The notes: generated from the sequence alone by a model not told the origin. A DNA stretch of 45,097 nucleotides from Halieaceae bacterium UBA4452 (GCA_002389505.1 DGPA01000021.1:286396-331492); one strand, 5' to 3'. Shown: positions 34,123 to 43,669, numbered from the stretch's first letter. A program made the numbers and translations.

Positions 34123-36474
34123 ATGACAATAAAGGGTAAACAGCGACCAGTGATTACTTTGGTCACCGCGGTATTGACGGTGGCTATTTCTGGAGCGGTA
34201 CACACTGCCAGTGCTGATTCGAAAAAGAATCAGGGGTCTGCGAATGCTGATTCGGAAAACAGTCAGCGGTATATGGTCAGCCACAAAAAAGGTAAAGGCG
34301 CTAGGTCGCTCAAGGTGGTTGTCAAGAATAATGGCAAGCGCTCCAAAAAACTAAAATATCGGGATATCATTGCTGCTGATCTTTCAGAAAAGCAGCTAGC
34401 TAAAATTCTGAGGCATCCGCTGTTTGTCGGCGCCAAAGTAGAGCCTGATCCTCAGCGCTTCATGTTGGCTGACAACAGTTCCGAGACAATACCGTATGGA
34501 ATAGCCATGGTTCAGGCGGATCCGGGTGCTGGATTGGCGCCTGGGGCGTCAGCTACAAAGGTCTGTATCATTGATTCAGGTTACGACATGAATCACGGAG
34601 ACTTGCCTGGGCCGGACAGAGTCACCGGCGTTTCTCAGACCGGAGACGCGTGGGATAATCCCGGCAACAGCCATGGCACCCATGTGGCGGGCACCATTGC
34701 CGCTATTGGCGCCAATGGTCGCGGTGTAGTCGGCGTGCACAGCGGCGACAATCTGTCGCTACACATCGTCAAAGTATTTAATGACAATGGCAGCTGGACC
34801 AATAGCTCGGACTTGATCGATGCACTCGATAGCTGCGTTGCTAGTGGTTCGGACGTTGTGTCTATGAGCTTAGGGGGCGGCGGCTCCAGCACTAATGAAG
34901 GCACCGCATTTGCCCAAGCGTTGGCCAATAACAATGTGTTATCCATCGCCGCGGCCTCCAATGATGGCAACACCTCATATAGTTATCCCGCGTCTTACGA
35001 CTCCGTGGTCAGTGTCGCTGCGGTTAATAGCGCAAAGGCTCACGCTTCCTTCTCTAATCGCAACGATCAGGTTGAGCTGGCAGCCCCAGGGGTTGCCGTA
35101 GAGTCAACCGTCGTGGGGGGTGGGTACGCGTCGTATAATGGAACCTCAATGGCCACGCCGCATGTGTCGGGCGCAGCGGCGCTTCTTTGGAGTAATCACG
35201 GCGAGTGTAATGCTGCGCAAGTTCGTCGGGCATTGGCAGTCTCTGCGGAGGATTTAGGTAGCGCCGGCCCTGATAACAGTTTTGGTTACGGTTTGATTCA
35301 AACCAATATGGCCAGCGCGCTGATCGATCAATACGGTTGTAATAACCTCCCGGAGTTACCGGCTGTGCCACCACCACCACCGCCTACCGCGCTGGCAAAT
35401 GGCGAGAGCGTAAGTAACCTCAGCGCCTCAACGGGAGGGGAAACGTTTTACAGTATCGCCCTGCCATCGGGCGCCAGCAATCTCACGGTGCAAATAAGTG
35501 GCGGTGGCGGCGATGCTGACCTGTATCTTCGCTCCGGTCAGTTGCCTACTCTGAGTGCGTATGATTGCAGGCCGTGGCTTAATGGCAATAACGAAAGCTG
35601 CTCTGTAGCGTCACCGTCTTCATCAACGTATTACGTGATGTTACAGGCGTATTCTTCATACAGTGGGGTAACTCTGAACGTGTCCTACGATGAAGACGAT
35701 TCAGGACCGCCGGTAAACCAGCCACCGGTTGCTCGTATCAGCGCTGATCCAACGGCGGGGAAAGCGCCTCTTCTGGTCACCTTCGATGGCACTGACTCGA
35801 CGGACGACGTTGGGATTAACAATTGGCTGTGGAATTTTGCGGGTGCTGGCAGTAGCTCTGGATCTGAGGCAGAGTTCACGTTTGCTGAGGGTGTCTATCA
35901 GGTCGTGCTGACCGTTAGCGATGGCGAATTAGATGATAGCGATACTGTCACGATCAACGTAGCGCCCGAAAATCGAGATCCGATAGCCAACTTTGATATT
36001 AGCCCGGCCAGTGGCCTCGACACGGATACCTCGGTGTCCTTTGATGCGAGTCAGTCCAGCGATCCCGATGGTGATAGCCTGACCTACGCGTGGGATTTTG
36101 GTGGCGATGGCTCTGCCAGTGGTCGTAATACCAGCCATACCTTCAGTGGGGCAGGTGATTATTCGGTCGCCTTAACGGTGTCTGATGGTGATGGTGGTTC
36201 CGCGACTCAGCAGCAGAGTGTGACTATTGCTGACGCACCAGAGCCGCCGGCTCCGGTGATTGAGGCTTCGGTACAGCTTAATCGAAAGGGCAACCGCGCA
36301 ACTATTGCGTGGTCGGGTGCCGACAGTAGTCGCGTTCGCATAAAGCGCAATGGTACTCAAGTGACCCGCACACGCAATGATGGAAGCTGGCGTGATAGAA
36401 ATTACAGTGCTGGCGCTAGTTATGTAGTCTGTAACGATAGTCAGACCAGTTGCTCAAACCCGGCCTCTCCTTAA
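34123..36474 (+). CDS. Secreted subtilisin-like (S8) serine protease with PPC and PKD domains
   Basis: A 783-residue exported endopeptidase. A signal peptide (about 1-31) and an inhibitor-I9-like propeptide (about 45-115) precede the catalytic domain. The triad is D151 (CIIDSGYD), H184 (NSHGTHVAGT) and S342 (YNGTSMATPHVSGAA). A proline-rich linker (PPPPPP) leads to a PPC domain (about 425-520), then two PKD domains (about 530-612 and 618-700, with WNFAGAG and WDFGGDG), and a last basic domain of about 80 residues, perhaps fibronectin-like, with two cysteines. Such tails bind insoluble protein or cell surfaces in marine proteases. GGGGG lies upstream of the start. A perfect hairpin follows the stop. 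Confidence 0.93.
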   Translation: MTIKGKQRPVITLVTAVLTVAISGAVHTASADSKKNQGSANADSENSQRYMVSHKKGKGARSLKVVVKNNGKRSKKLKYRDIIAADLSEKQLAKILRHPLFVGAKVEPDPQRFMLADNSSETIPYGIAMVQADPGAGLAPGASATKVCIIDSGYDMNHGDLPGPDRVTGVSQTGDAWDNPGNSHGTHVAGTIAAIGANGRGVVGVHSGDNLSLHIVKVFNDNGSWTNSSDLIDALDSCVASGSDVVSMSLGGGGSSTNEGTAFAQALANNNVLSIAAASNDGNTSYSYPASYDSVVSVAAVNSAKAHASFSNRNDQVELAAPGVAVESTVVGGGYASYNGTSMATPHVSGAAALLWSNHGECNAAQVRRALAVSAEDLGSAGPDNSFGYGLIQTNMASALIDQYGCNNLPELPAVPPPPPPTALANGESVSNLSASTGGETFYSIALPSGASNLTVQISGGGGDADLYLRSGQLPTLSAYDCRPWLNGNNESCSVASPSSSTYYVMLQAYSSYSGVTLNVSYDEDDSGPPVNQPPVARISADPTAGKAPLLVTFDGTDSTDDVGINNWLWNFAGAGSSSGSEAEFTFAEGVYQVVLTVSDGELDDSDTVTINVAPENRDPIANFDISPASGLDTDTSVSFDASQSSDPDGDSLTYAWDFGGDGSASGRNTSHTFSGAGDYSVALTVSDGDGGSATQQQSVTIADAPEPPAPVIEASVQLNRKGNRATIAWSGADSSRVRIKRNGTQVTRTRNDGSWRDRNYSAGASYVVCNDSQTSCSNPASP

Positions 36475-36476
36475 GC

Positions 36477-36512
36477 ACAACCCTCTGATTGTTTAGACAA
36501 TCAGAGGGTTGT
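36477..36512 (+). terminator. Perfect 16-bp inverted repeat after the protease gene
   Basis: ACAACCCTCTGATTGT, loop TTAG, and its exact reverse complement start three bases after the protease stop codon. A 16-bp perfect stem is strong enough to end or stabilise the transcript, though no U-tract follows. It lies at the boundary of the decayed transporter gene. Confidence 0.65.
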
Positions 36513-37213
36513 ATTACCAACTACCCTGAGTCATTGCAGATGCAGTAGTTACGTTGACCAGTGTGATTCAGTCGACCGCAAGCATATCGAGAGTATTGAT
36601 GATGTAGCCCACGCGCTAATCGGGGTCATTTCGGGGACGACGACCGCGCAGATGGCCTATGAGCGGTTTCCTGACGCCAACATTAGCGAATTTGCAGATT
36701 TCGCGGACATTATTGGAGCGCTCAAAGCCCATAAAGTCGATGCAACGTTGTCTGTCACCGCGACAGGTAGACTGATCGAACGGAAAAATCCTGATCTCAG
36801 AATGATCCCTGCGGCACTGCGCGAAGAGCCAACCTGTGCCGCTGTCAAACAGGGCAATACCGCATTGCAAGATCAACTGAATACCATTATTACCGACATT
36901 CACGCTGACGGCACATTGGCTGGTATCGCCATGGGTTTCACTAAGCTTCAAACGTTTATTTACATAGTGTTACCTCAAACCATCCAACGCATATTGCCTA
37001 TCTACAAAGGCGAGTTTATTTCACTCGTTAAGATGACATCTATCGTTGGCTATGTGGCAGTGCAAGATCTTATGAAGGCCTCAGATATTATTCGTAGCAG
37101 AACATTCGACGCCTTTCCCACGCCTGGCTGGTGTGACCAGCGCATGCCATTTTTGCATGGTAGCGCCACTGTTTGGAGTAGGAGAAATGTGCTGAGCAGC
37201 GTAAACTTAGGCC
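36513..37213 (+). other. Gene-poor region with transporter relic
   Basis: About 700 bases with no complete gene. Apart from the relic at 36580-37119, I see AGGAG followed by the three-codon frame ATG TGC TGA at 37187-37195, just before the GspE-like start. Base composition does not look obviously foreign by eye. Confidence 0.6.
36580..37119 (+). pseudogene. Relic of a fused substrate-binding/permease amino-acid ABC transporter
   Basis: One continuous frame reads first like a family 3 solute-binding protein (IGVISGTTTAQ, RFPDANISEF, ALKAHKVDA, DGTLAGI) and then, without a break, like the end of a HisM-type permease (LPIYKGEFISLVKMTS, VAVQDLMKASDIIRSRTF). In intact fusion proteins of this kind a long second binding domain and most of the permease helices lie between. 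Here they are missing at about 36922-36933, with the frame kept. The N-terminus and permease end are also lost. An ATG at 36652 makes an open frame to 37254 whose last 45 residues match nothing and overlap the next gene. Translation of the remnant is possible but a transporter is not. Confidence 0.75.
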
Positions 37214-38983
37214 ATGGACAAATACTTACAACTTCCACCCCAGTCGCGTCTTGATGTCTTCGCTTTAGCCGAGGGCTTGACTCGGGCGGGTCGGTTATCG
37301 GCAAAAAACCTTACGCGCTTACGCGGGCATACGGCGACAGCGGTGCATCCCTTGGTGCATCTAGCAGAGCTTAAGCTCGCTGATCTCGCTCGTCCCGGTG
37401 AGGTGCTTGATATGCCGCAGTTGCTGCGCTTCGTGTCTGAGCAGGCCGAGCAACCGGTGGTTGAGATCGACCCCTTAAACCTCGACATGGCTGCCATTTC
37501 CGACGTCATGTCGCAGGCCTTCGCCCAGCGCCATCATATTCTTGCGGTTGCCGTTACCGATGAGGAAGTAGAGGTGGCTAGCGCTGAGCCTTGGATTACC
37601 CAGTGGGAAAAGGATCTTGAGCATGCGGTTCGCCGACGCGTCAAACGCGTGCTGGCAGATCCAAGGGAGATTACCAAGCACACTAGAGAATTCTATGCCA
37701 TGGCTCACTCGGTCCAAGGTGCGCGTTCGGCCAACCGGTCCAGCCATGGCCGACTAGCCAATTTGGAGTCCATGCTTGAGCTAGGCGTCAAGGGCGAGCC
37801 CGATGCCAACGATCAACATATCGTGGGTGTAGTCGACTGGTTGTTGCAGTATGCCTTTGAGCAGCGAGCGAGTGATATTCATATGGAGCCTCGGCGTGAC
37901 GTCGGCTTGGTTCGCTTGCGAATCGATGGCGTATTGCACAAGGTGTACGAATTACCCGCGGCAGTCGCCGCCGCAGTCACCAGCCGATTTAAAATTCTTG
38001 CCCGCTTAGACGTGGCCGAAAAACGCCGACCACAAGATGGTCGGTTGAAAACCCGAACGCCGGATGGTGCGGAGGTGGAACTGCGATTATCGACCCTGCC
38101 AACGGCGTTTGGCGAAAAATTGGTTATGCGGATTTTCGATCCAGAGGTGTTGCTCAAATCATTCGAAGCGCTTGGATTACGGGGTGACGATTTCGAGCGG
38201 TGGGAGTCAATGACCACCGCTGGCACCGGTATTGTTCTGGTGACTGGACCTACAGGGTCGGGGAAAACGACGACCCTTTACTCGACGCTGCGCCGGCTAG
38301 CAACGGCAGAGGTCAATGTCTGTACTATTGAAGACCCTATCGAAATGGTTGAGCCAGCATTCAATCAAATGCAGGTCAATCATTCGATTGACTTGGACTT
38401 CGCCTCGGGTGTTCGAGCGCTTATGCGGCAAGACCCGGATATTATTATGGTCGGTGAGATTCGAGACTTGGAAACGGCCAACATGGCCATTCAAGCGGCC
38501 TTGACCGGCCACTTGGTCTTGTCAACCTTGCATACCAATGATTCTCCCGGTGCCATTTCGCGGCTTATTGAGCTCGGCGTACCCGCGTTTCTCATCAGAG
38601 CAACGGTGCGTGGTGTCATGTCACAGCGCCTAGTGCGGACCTTATGTCATCAATGCAAGCGCTTGGAGACAGCCGATAGCCTCGCGTGGCTGGCTTTGGT
38701 GGGCAATGACGCTATGGCGATGCCTGAACAACTTTACCGACCCACAGGGTGCAAACACTGTCGGGAAACAGGTTATTTAGGTCGCGAGGGCATTTATGAG
38801 GTCCTGGTGGCTAGTAGCGACGTGCAGGATACGATTACCGAACACCATTCGGTACCGGCGATTAGAGCCTCAGCAATGACTGGCGGTATGGTGCCCTTAA
38901 GACTGGCAGGCGCTGAAAAAGTAATTCGAGGGGAAACCACCATAGAAGAGGTGTTGAGGGTGGCTCCGGCAGAGGAGCGCTAA
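37214..38983 (+). CDS. GspE/PilB-like secretion ATPase
   Basis: A 589-residue hexameric ATPase of the type II secretion/type IV pilus family. The N-terminal domain covers about residues 1-175. The ATPase has Walker A GPTGSGKTTT at 345-354, the Asp box ending TIEDPIE, Walker B region MRQDPDIIMVGEIRD, and a His box TGHLVLSTLHTND. Two CxxC pairs, C478/C481 (CHQC) and C513/C516 (CKHC), should bind zinc as in GspE. No other gsp or pil genes are in the window, so it is an orphan here; GspE-family genes beside glnE are known in related bacteria. It has a weak ribosome site; a stop just upstream (37208) rules out longer starts. Confidence 0.9.
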   Translation: MDKYLQLPPQSRLDVFALAEGLTRAGRLSAKNLTRLRGHTATAVHPLVHLAELKLADLARPGEVLDMPQLLRFVSEQAEQPVVEIDPLNLDMAAISDVMSQAFAQRHHILAVAVTDEEVEVASAEPWITQWEKDLEHAVRRRVKRVLADPREITKHTREFYAMAHSVQGARSANRSSHGRLANLESMLELGVKGEPDANDQHIVGVVDWLLQYAFEQRASDIHMEPRRDVGLVRLRIDGVLHKVYELPAAVAAAVTSRFKILARLDVAEKRRPQDGRLKTRTPDGAEVELRLSTLPTAFGEKLVMRIFDPEVLLKSFEALGLRGDDFERWESMTTAGTGIVLVTGPTGSGKTTTLYSTLRRLATAEVNVCTIEDPIEMVEPAFNQMQVNHSIDLDFASGVRALMRQDPDIIMVGEIRDLETANMAIQAALTGHLVLSTLHTNDSPGAISRLIELGVPAFLIRATVRGVMSQRLVRTLCHQCKRLETADSLAWLALVGNDAMAMPEQLYRPTGCKHCRETGYLGREGIYEVLVASSDVQDTITEHHSVPAIRASAMTGGMVPLRLAGAEKVIRGETTIEEVLRVAPAEER

Positions 38984-38986
38984 GCG

Positions 38987-41869
38987 ATGATCTGGCCGCA
39001 AACGCTCGCTGCGCAGTTACCGGCAAGCTGGGATAGGCTGTTGGCGTTGGTGGGGAGGCAAACCACCGGCGAACTTCAGCAGGCCCTCGAGCGACGGGGG
39101 TTATTGCAAGAAGTAGAGCGACTCATGGCGCTGTCGCCATTTTTCACCGAGCAATTAGCCCGTAATGCGGCCTGGGTCGGAGACGCTGTCGATGGCGATT
39201 GGCTTGAATCTCGAGACTGGCAAGTGGCTGACTGGGACAGTGCTGTTAGTCATTTCACCCGTGGCGCTGAGGGTGACGACGCGTATATGACCGCGCTGCG
39301 CTGTTTTCGCAGTCGCGAAATGCTCCGTTTGTTGTGGCGAGATTTTTCTGGGCGCGGACAACTAGGCGACACCTTGTCGGACGTGACCGAACTGGCGGAT
39401 TGCGTCATTCGCGATGCCCTCACGCGGGCCACCGAGCAGCTTAGGCCTCGTTTTGGCATGCCTATTGGTGCCGAAAGTGGCCATCCACAGGCGCTGATCA
39501 TACTGGGGATGGGTAAGCTGGGTGGTGGCGAACTAAACTTGTCATCCGACATCGATCTAATCTTCACTTATCCCGAATCTGGCACCACAATTAACGGACG
39601 CAGTCAGATCTCCAATCAAGAGTTCTTTATTAAGGCCGGTCAATCCGTTATCCGTTATCTCGATGCACCGACCGCCGATGGCTTTGTTTTTCGAGTGGAT
39701 ATGCGGCTCCGCCCGTACGGCGATAGTGGCCCGCTGGTATGTAATTTTGATTCTCTAGAGCTGTATTATCAGGAGCAGGGGCGCGACTGGGAGCGCTATG
39801 CCTTAATGAAGGCTCGACCAATAACAGGTGCTCTGGCAGCGAAAGAGGATTTAAGCGCGCTTCTGAGTGCTTTTGTTTATCGTCGCTATACAGATTTTGG
39901 GGTGATTGACAGTCTTCGTGATATGAAGGCGATGATCATGTCTGAGGTACGACGTCTCGACCTGTCTGACGATATTAAAAAAGGCGAGGGGGGTATTCGG
40001 GAAGTCGAGTTTATTACCCAGTGCCTGCAGCTTATTCACGGGGGTCGAACCTCTCAGCTACAGGTTCGCAGTACGGTATTGGCACTCAAGCGGCTCAAAG
40101 CCGAAGCGCTGTTAGAGCCATCACTCGCCAATGACTTACTGGACGCTTATCAGTGGTTGCGCAACTGTGAGCACGCGTTGCAGGGTTTGAATGATAAGCA
40201 AACCCAAACTTTACCCGTCGATGATCTTTCCCGGGCGCGCGTAGCCGAGATACTGTCACTGTCGAGTTGGACCGAGTTCTTAGCGGTGCTTAATGGTCAT
40301 CGACATGCAGTGACGGAAACATTTGTGGCGCTTATCGCCCCAGCGCAAGAGTCGTCCACACCCCATGAGGCGTCAGATGCGCCAGCGCTATTGGCATTTA
40401 ATGACGTAGACGAAGCCGGGCTGACTACCCTTGGCTTCCTTGAGCCTGCGAAGACTTTCGCTGCGATTGAGGCCTTCGTCGGCAGCACTCGCACGCAGAT
40501 GATTTCGGGGGAGGGGCGTCGGCGACTTGAGCGTTTTTTGCCGCGCTTAGTTGAGGCCGCAGGTAGCAGTGCGCATCCTGACGACGCCATCGAGCGACTG
40601 CTTCCTTTTGTCGCCGCCGTTTCGCGTCGCAGCGCTTATTTAGTGTTACTGGAAGAAAATCCAGGGGCCCTGAATCAGCTTGTTAATCTAGCCATTAAGA
40701 GCCCTTGGGTAGCCCGTAAGTTATCTCAGCGGCCCGATCTTCTCGATGAGCTACTCGATAGCGATCGACTCAACACTGCCCCAGATCGCAACGCCATTGG
40801 CTCCATTGTAAGGCAGCAGCTGTTGCGGATTCCCGAAGAGGATTTAGAGCAACAAATGCTGGCCTTGGGGCGAATCAAAGACAGCATGGTGTTACGGGTG
40901 GCCGCCAGTGAGCTGGCCGGTTCTTTGCCCATCATGAAGGTTAGCGACTATTTAACTTTTCTAGCGGAAATACTGCTTCACCAGGCCATTGCGGTCGCCA
41001 AGGCAGAATTGGTGTCCCGTCACGGACAGCCGCAAGGCGAGCAGGCGAGTTTTGCGGTACTCGGTTTTGGTAAGTTAGGGGGACTTGAGCTGAGTTACGC
41101 CTCAGATCTTGATGTAGTTTTTGTCTACGCAGGAGGTGAAGGCGAAACCGCGGGCCCTAAGGTCATTGATAATGTTCGTTTTTATACCCGTTTGGCCCAG
41201 CGCGTGGTGCATGTGCTGTCAACGCAAATGGCTTCCGGTCGACTGTATGAAGTGGATTTGCGCTTGCGCCCCCATGGTGAATCGGGTTTGGTCGCGGTAT
41301 CTCTCAATGGCTTCCACCACTATCAGCTAGAGTCTGCGTGGACTTGGGAGCATCAGGCCTTAATACGAGCTCGGGGTGTCGCCGGGGATGCACCTTTGCT
41401 GCAGCAGCTGGCGATGCTGCGCAGCGATATTCTCAGAAAGCCCCGGGATGCTGAGCACCTAGCCCATGAGGTGGTTGCTATGCGACAGCGCATGATCGAC
41501 CAAAGTAGCCATCAAGCGGCGTTACCCGAAGGGTATTTTGACCTTAAACGTGATCCGGGTGGTATTGTCGACATTGAATTTGTGGTGCAATACGCGGTAC
41601 TAGCTTATGGGCATAGCAACCCTGCCGTTACCAAGTGGTCCGATGTTGTACGTATTCTGGAATCTCTGGAGTTAGAGAAGGTGATGCCGTCTACGCATGT
41701 GGCGTCATTGCGTTCAGCTTACCTAGATTATCGGTCAGCTGTGCACAGTACCGCCCTCGCTGATGGGAAGGCGGTGGCGAGTCGGCAGCACTTTGCCGAG
41801 CACCGTGCTGCCGTTATCGCGATAAGAGATATATGGCTACCCGGCATTGTGACGACAACGACTGATTAA
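38987..41869 (+). CDS. glnE: Bifunctional glutamine synthetase adenylyltransferase/deadenylase
   Basis: GlnE adds and removes AMP on glutamine synthetase in response to PII and glutamine, tuning nitrogen assimilation. The 960-residue protein has two nucleotidyltransferase halves. The N-terminal (deadenylase) core shows GMGKLGGGELNLSSDIDLIF near residues 170-190; the C-terminal (adenylylating) core shows GFGKLGGLELSYASDLDVVF near residues 692-712. Both keep the metal-binding DxD. Length matches E. coli GlnE (946). GGAG lies upstream; the start is three bases after the ATPase gene. ilvE follows, a common pairing in pseudomonads and relatives. Confidence 0.97.
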   Translation: MIWPQTLAAQLPASWDRLLALVGRQTTGELQQALERRGLLQEVERLMALSPFFTEQLARNAAWVGDAVDGDWLESRDWQVADWDSAVSHFTRGAEGDDAYMTALRCFRSREMLRLLWRDFSGRGQLGDTLSDVTELADCVIRDALTRATEQLRPRFGMPIGAESGHPQALIILGMGKLGGGELNLSSDIDLIFTYPESGTTINGRSQISNQEFFIKAGQSVIRYLDAPTADGFVFRVDMRLRPYGDSGPLVCNFDSLELYYQEQGRDWERYALMKARPITGALAAKEDLSALLSAFVYRRYTDFGVIDSLRDMKAMIMSEVRRLDLSDDIKKGEGGIREVEFITQCLQLIHGGRTSQLQVRSTVLALKRLKAEALLEPSLANDLLDAYQWLRNCEHALQGLNDKQTQTLPVDDLSRARVAEILSLSSWTEFLAVLNGHRHAVTETFVALIAPAQESSTPHEASDAPALLAFNDVDEAGLTTLGFLEPAKTFAAIEAFVGSTRTQMISGEGRRRLERFLPRLVEAAGSSAHPDDAIERLLPFVAAVSRRSAYLVLLEENPGALNQLVNLAIKSPWVARKLSQRPDLLDELLDSDRLNTAPDRNAIGSIVRQQLLRIPEEDLEQQMLALGRIKDSMVLRVAASELAGSLPIMKVSDYLTFLAEILLHQAIAVAKAELVSRHGQPQGEQASFAVLGFGKLGGLELSYASDLDVVFVYAGGEGETAGPKVIDNVRFYTRLAQRVVHVLSTQMASGRLYEVDLRLRPHGESGLVAVSLNGFHHYQLESAWTWEHQALIRARGVAGDAPLLQQLAMLRSDILRKPRDAEHLAHEVVAMRQRMIDQSSHQAALPEGYFDLKRDPGGIVDIEFVVQYAVLAYGHSNPAVTKWSDVVRILESLELEKVMPSTHVASLRSAYLDYRSAVHSTALADGKAVASRQHFAEHRAAVIAIRDIWLPGIVTTTTD

Positions 41870-41905
41870 CAAGCCCTAGTGGCGTGACAACAGCGAGGAA
41901 ATATC

Positions 41906-42835
41906 ATGGACCTGTCCAAACTCGATGGGCAAATCTGGCTAGACGGCCAATTAGTTCCTTGGCAAGAGGCGAAAGTACATGTGCTTACGCATACCTTTCA
42001 CTATGGTCTTGGGGTATTTGAAGGGGTTCGTGCTTATCATACGGCGGATAAAGGCACCTGTATTTTCAGGCTTGAGGAGCACACTGATCGGTTGTTTCGT
42101 TCGGCGAAAATATTACAAATGGATATGCCCTGGGACAAGGCGGCGTTGAATGAGGCACAGCGAGAAGTGGTGCGCGTCAATGGTCTTCAAGAAGGCTACT
42201 TGAGACCCATGTGCTTTCTGGGGTCTGAAGGTATGGGGCTACGCGCCGATAATTTGAAAACCCATGTCATGGTGGCCGCCTGGGCTTGGCCGTCTTACAT
42301 GGATCCTGAGGCCCGAGATCGAGGCATAAAAGTACGAACGTCCAGCTACACGCGTCACCACGTCAACATCACCATGTGCAAAGCCAAAGCCAATGGGAAC
42401 TACATTAACTCTATCCTCGCGCTACGTGAGGCCCTGGATTCAGGTGCCGAAGAAGCACTGATGCTCGATAACGAGGGTTATGTGGCTGAGGGTAGTGGCG
42501 AAAACTTTTTTATGATTCGCGACGGTGTTATCTACACCCCGGACTTAACCTCGTGTCTCGATGGCATCACTCGACGAAGCATTTTTCAGATTGCCGCTGA
42601 CGAAGGCTACGAAGTTCGCGAGCGGCGTATTACTCGCGATGAGGTGTATGTTTGCGACGAAGCGTTTTTTACTGGAACAGCGGCTGAAGTCGTACCTATC
42701 CGTGAGTTAGACAGTCGCCCCATTGGCGAGGGGCGACGGGGCCCCATTACTGAGCAGTTGCAGGCGATTTACTTCGAGGCGGTGCGGGGTGAGCAAGCTC
42801 GCTACGCCGAGTGGACCACGCCAGTCGCCAATTGA
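41906..42835 (+). CDS. ilvE: Branched-chain amino acid aminotransferase
   Basis: IlvE transfers an amino group between glutamate and the keto acids of leucine, isoleucine and valine. It is a class IV PLP enzyme of 309 residues (E. coli 309). The PLP lysine lies in KAKANGNYINSILA near residue 158. Other conserved blocks are FHYGLGVFEGVRAY, GYVAEGSGENFF and ITRRSIFQIA. GAGGAAAT lies upstream of the ATG. With leuA and ilvD, it completes a set of branched-chain genes spread over the window. Directly followed by an unrelated hydrolase gene. Confidence 0.96.
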   Translation: MDLSKLDGQIWLDGQLVPWQEAKVHVLTHTFHYGLGVFEGVRAYHTADKGTCIFRLEEHTDRLFRSAKILQMDMPWDKAALNEAQREVVRVNGLQEGYLRPMCFLGSEGMGLRADNLKTHVMVAAWAWPSYMDPEARDRGIKVRTSSYTRHHVNITMCKAKANGNYINSILALREALDSGAEEALMLDNEGYVAEGSGENFFMIRDGVIYTPDLTSCLDGITRRSIFQIAADEGYEVRERRITRDEVYVCDEAFFTGTAAEVVPIRELDSRPIGEGRRGPITEQLQAIYFEAVRGEQARYAEWTTPVAN

Positions 42836-42838
42836 TTG

Positions 42839-43669
42839 ATGCCACAGCTGGAGCACAAGGTCATGGACGTACTGCCCTCGGGAATTCACTACCGCCAATG
42901 GCCTGTTGATCAGCCCAGAGCCACAATACTGTTGATTCACGGGCTGGGTGAGCACAGTGGCCGCTATCAGCCGGTTGCCGAGGCCTTCAATGCCCGGGGT
43001 TTTGCTGTGATCGCCCCCGATCATATGGGCCATGGTGAGTCACCAGGTGCGCGGGTATATGTGCATCGCTTCGAGGATTACTTGGTCGGCGTGCGAGAAT
43101 GTCGGGCTGTGCTTGCCGAGCGCTATCCTGACGTCCCATGCTTTGTGTTGGGACACAGTATGGGCGGACTCATTACGGGCCGCTTATTACTGGAGGACCA
43201 ACAGCACTATCATGGCGCGTTGCTCAGTGGATCGGCGTTTGCGGCTGAGCAGCCACCGTCTGTCCTAGTTATGTGGATTGGCCGCTTGCTGTCAAAAGTG
43301 GCGCCCAAGGCGGGGATGATTGCCCTGGATGCGACGGGTGTCAGTCGAGATCCTCAGGTGGTGGCAGATTATATTGCTGACCCTCTGGTGAATCATGGCA
43401 AAGTGAGTGCCCGCCTCGCAGTAGCTATTTTTGATGCTATGGAGCAGGTGCTGGCCCGAGCAGCAGACATCACACTACCGATACTCGCCATGCACGGAGG
43501 TGCCGACACCATGGCGGCACCGAAGGGCTCCGAGCAGTTCGCAAGCGCTGTCAGCTCTGAAGATGTCACCCTCAAACTGTTACCGGGCTTATACCATGAA
43601 ATTTTTAACGAGCCCGAGGGTAAAGGGATTATTGCCGACTATGCAGACTGGGTGGAAGCGCGCCTGTAA
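42839..43669 (+). CDS. Alpha/beta hydrolase, monoacylglycerol lipase-like
   Basis: A 276-residue hydrolase of the lysophospholipase/monoglyceride lipase type. The nucleophile is in GHSMGG near residue 104, the oxyanion block is HGLGEHSGRY, the acid is in MHGGADTMAAP, and the histidine in YHEIFNEP, close to the C-terminus. No signal peptide is visible, so it should be cytoplasmic. It sits between ilvE and rfbD in what looks like one transcript; this context suggests no function. I used ATG at 42839, three bases after the ilvE stop; a TTG at 42836 is also possible. Confidence 0.88.
   Translation: MPQLEHKVMDVLPSGIHYRQWPVDQPRATILLIHGLGEHSGRYQPVAEAFNARGFAVIAPDHMGHGESPGARVYVHRFEDYLVGVRECRAVLAERYPDVPCFVLGHSMGGLITGRLLLEDQQHYHGALLSGSAFAAEQPPSVLVMWIGRLLSKVAPKAGMIALDATGVSRDPQVVADYIADPLVNHGKVSARLAVAIFDAMEQVLARAADITLPILAMHGGADTMAAPKGSEQFASAVSSEDVTLKLLPGLYHEIFNEPEGKGIIADYADWVEARL

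Noticed and set aside
37120..37254. Tail of the frame continuing from the transporter relic
   Set aside because: It has no resemblance to permeases and overlaps the GspE-like start; read as chance open frame.
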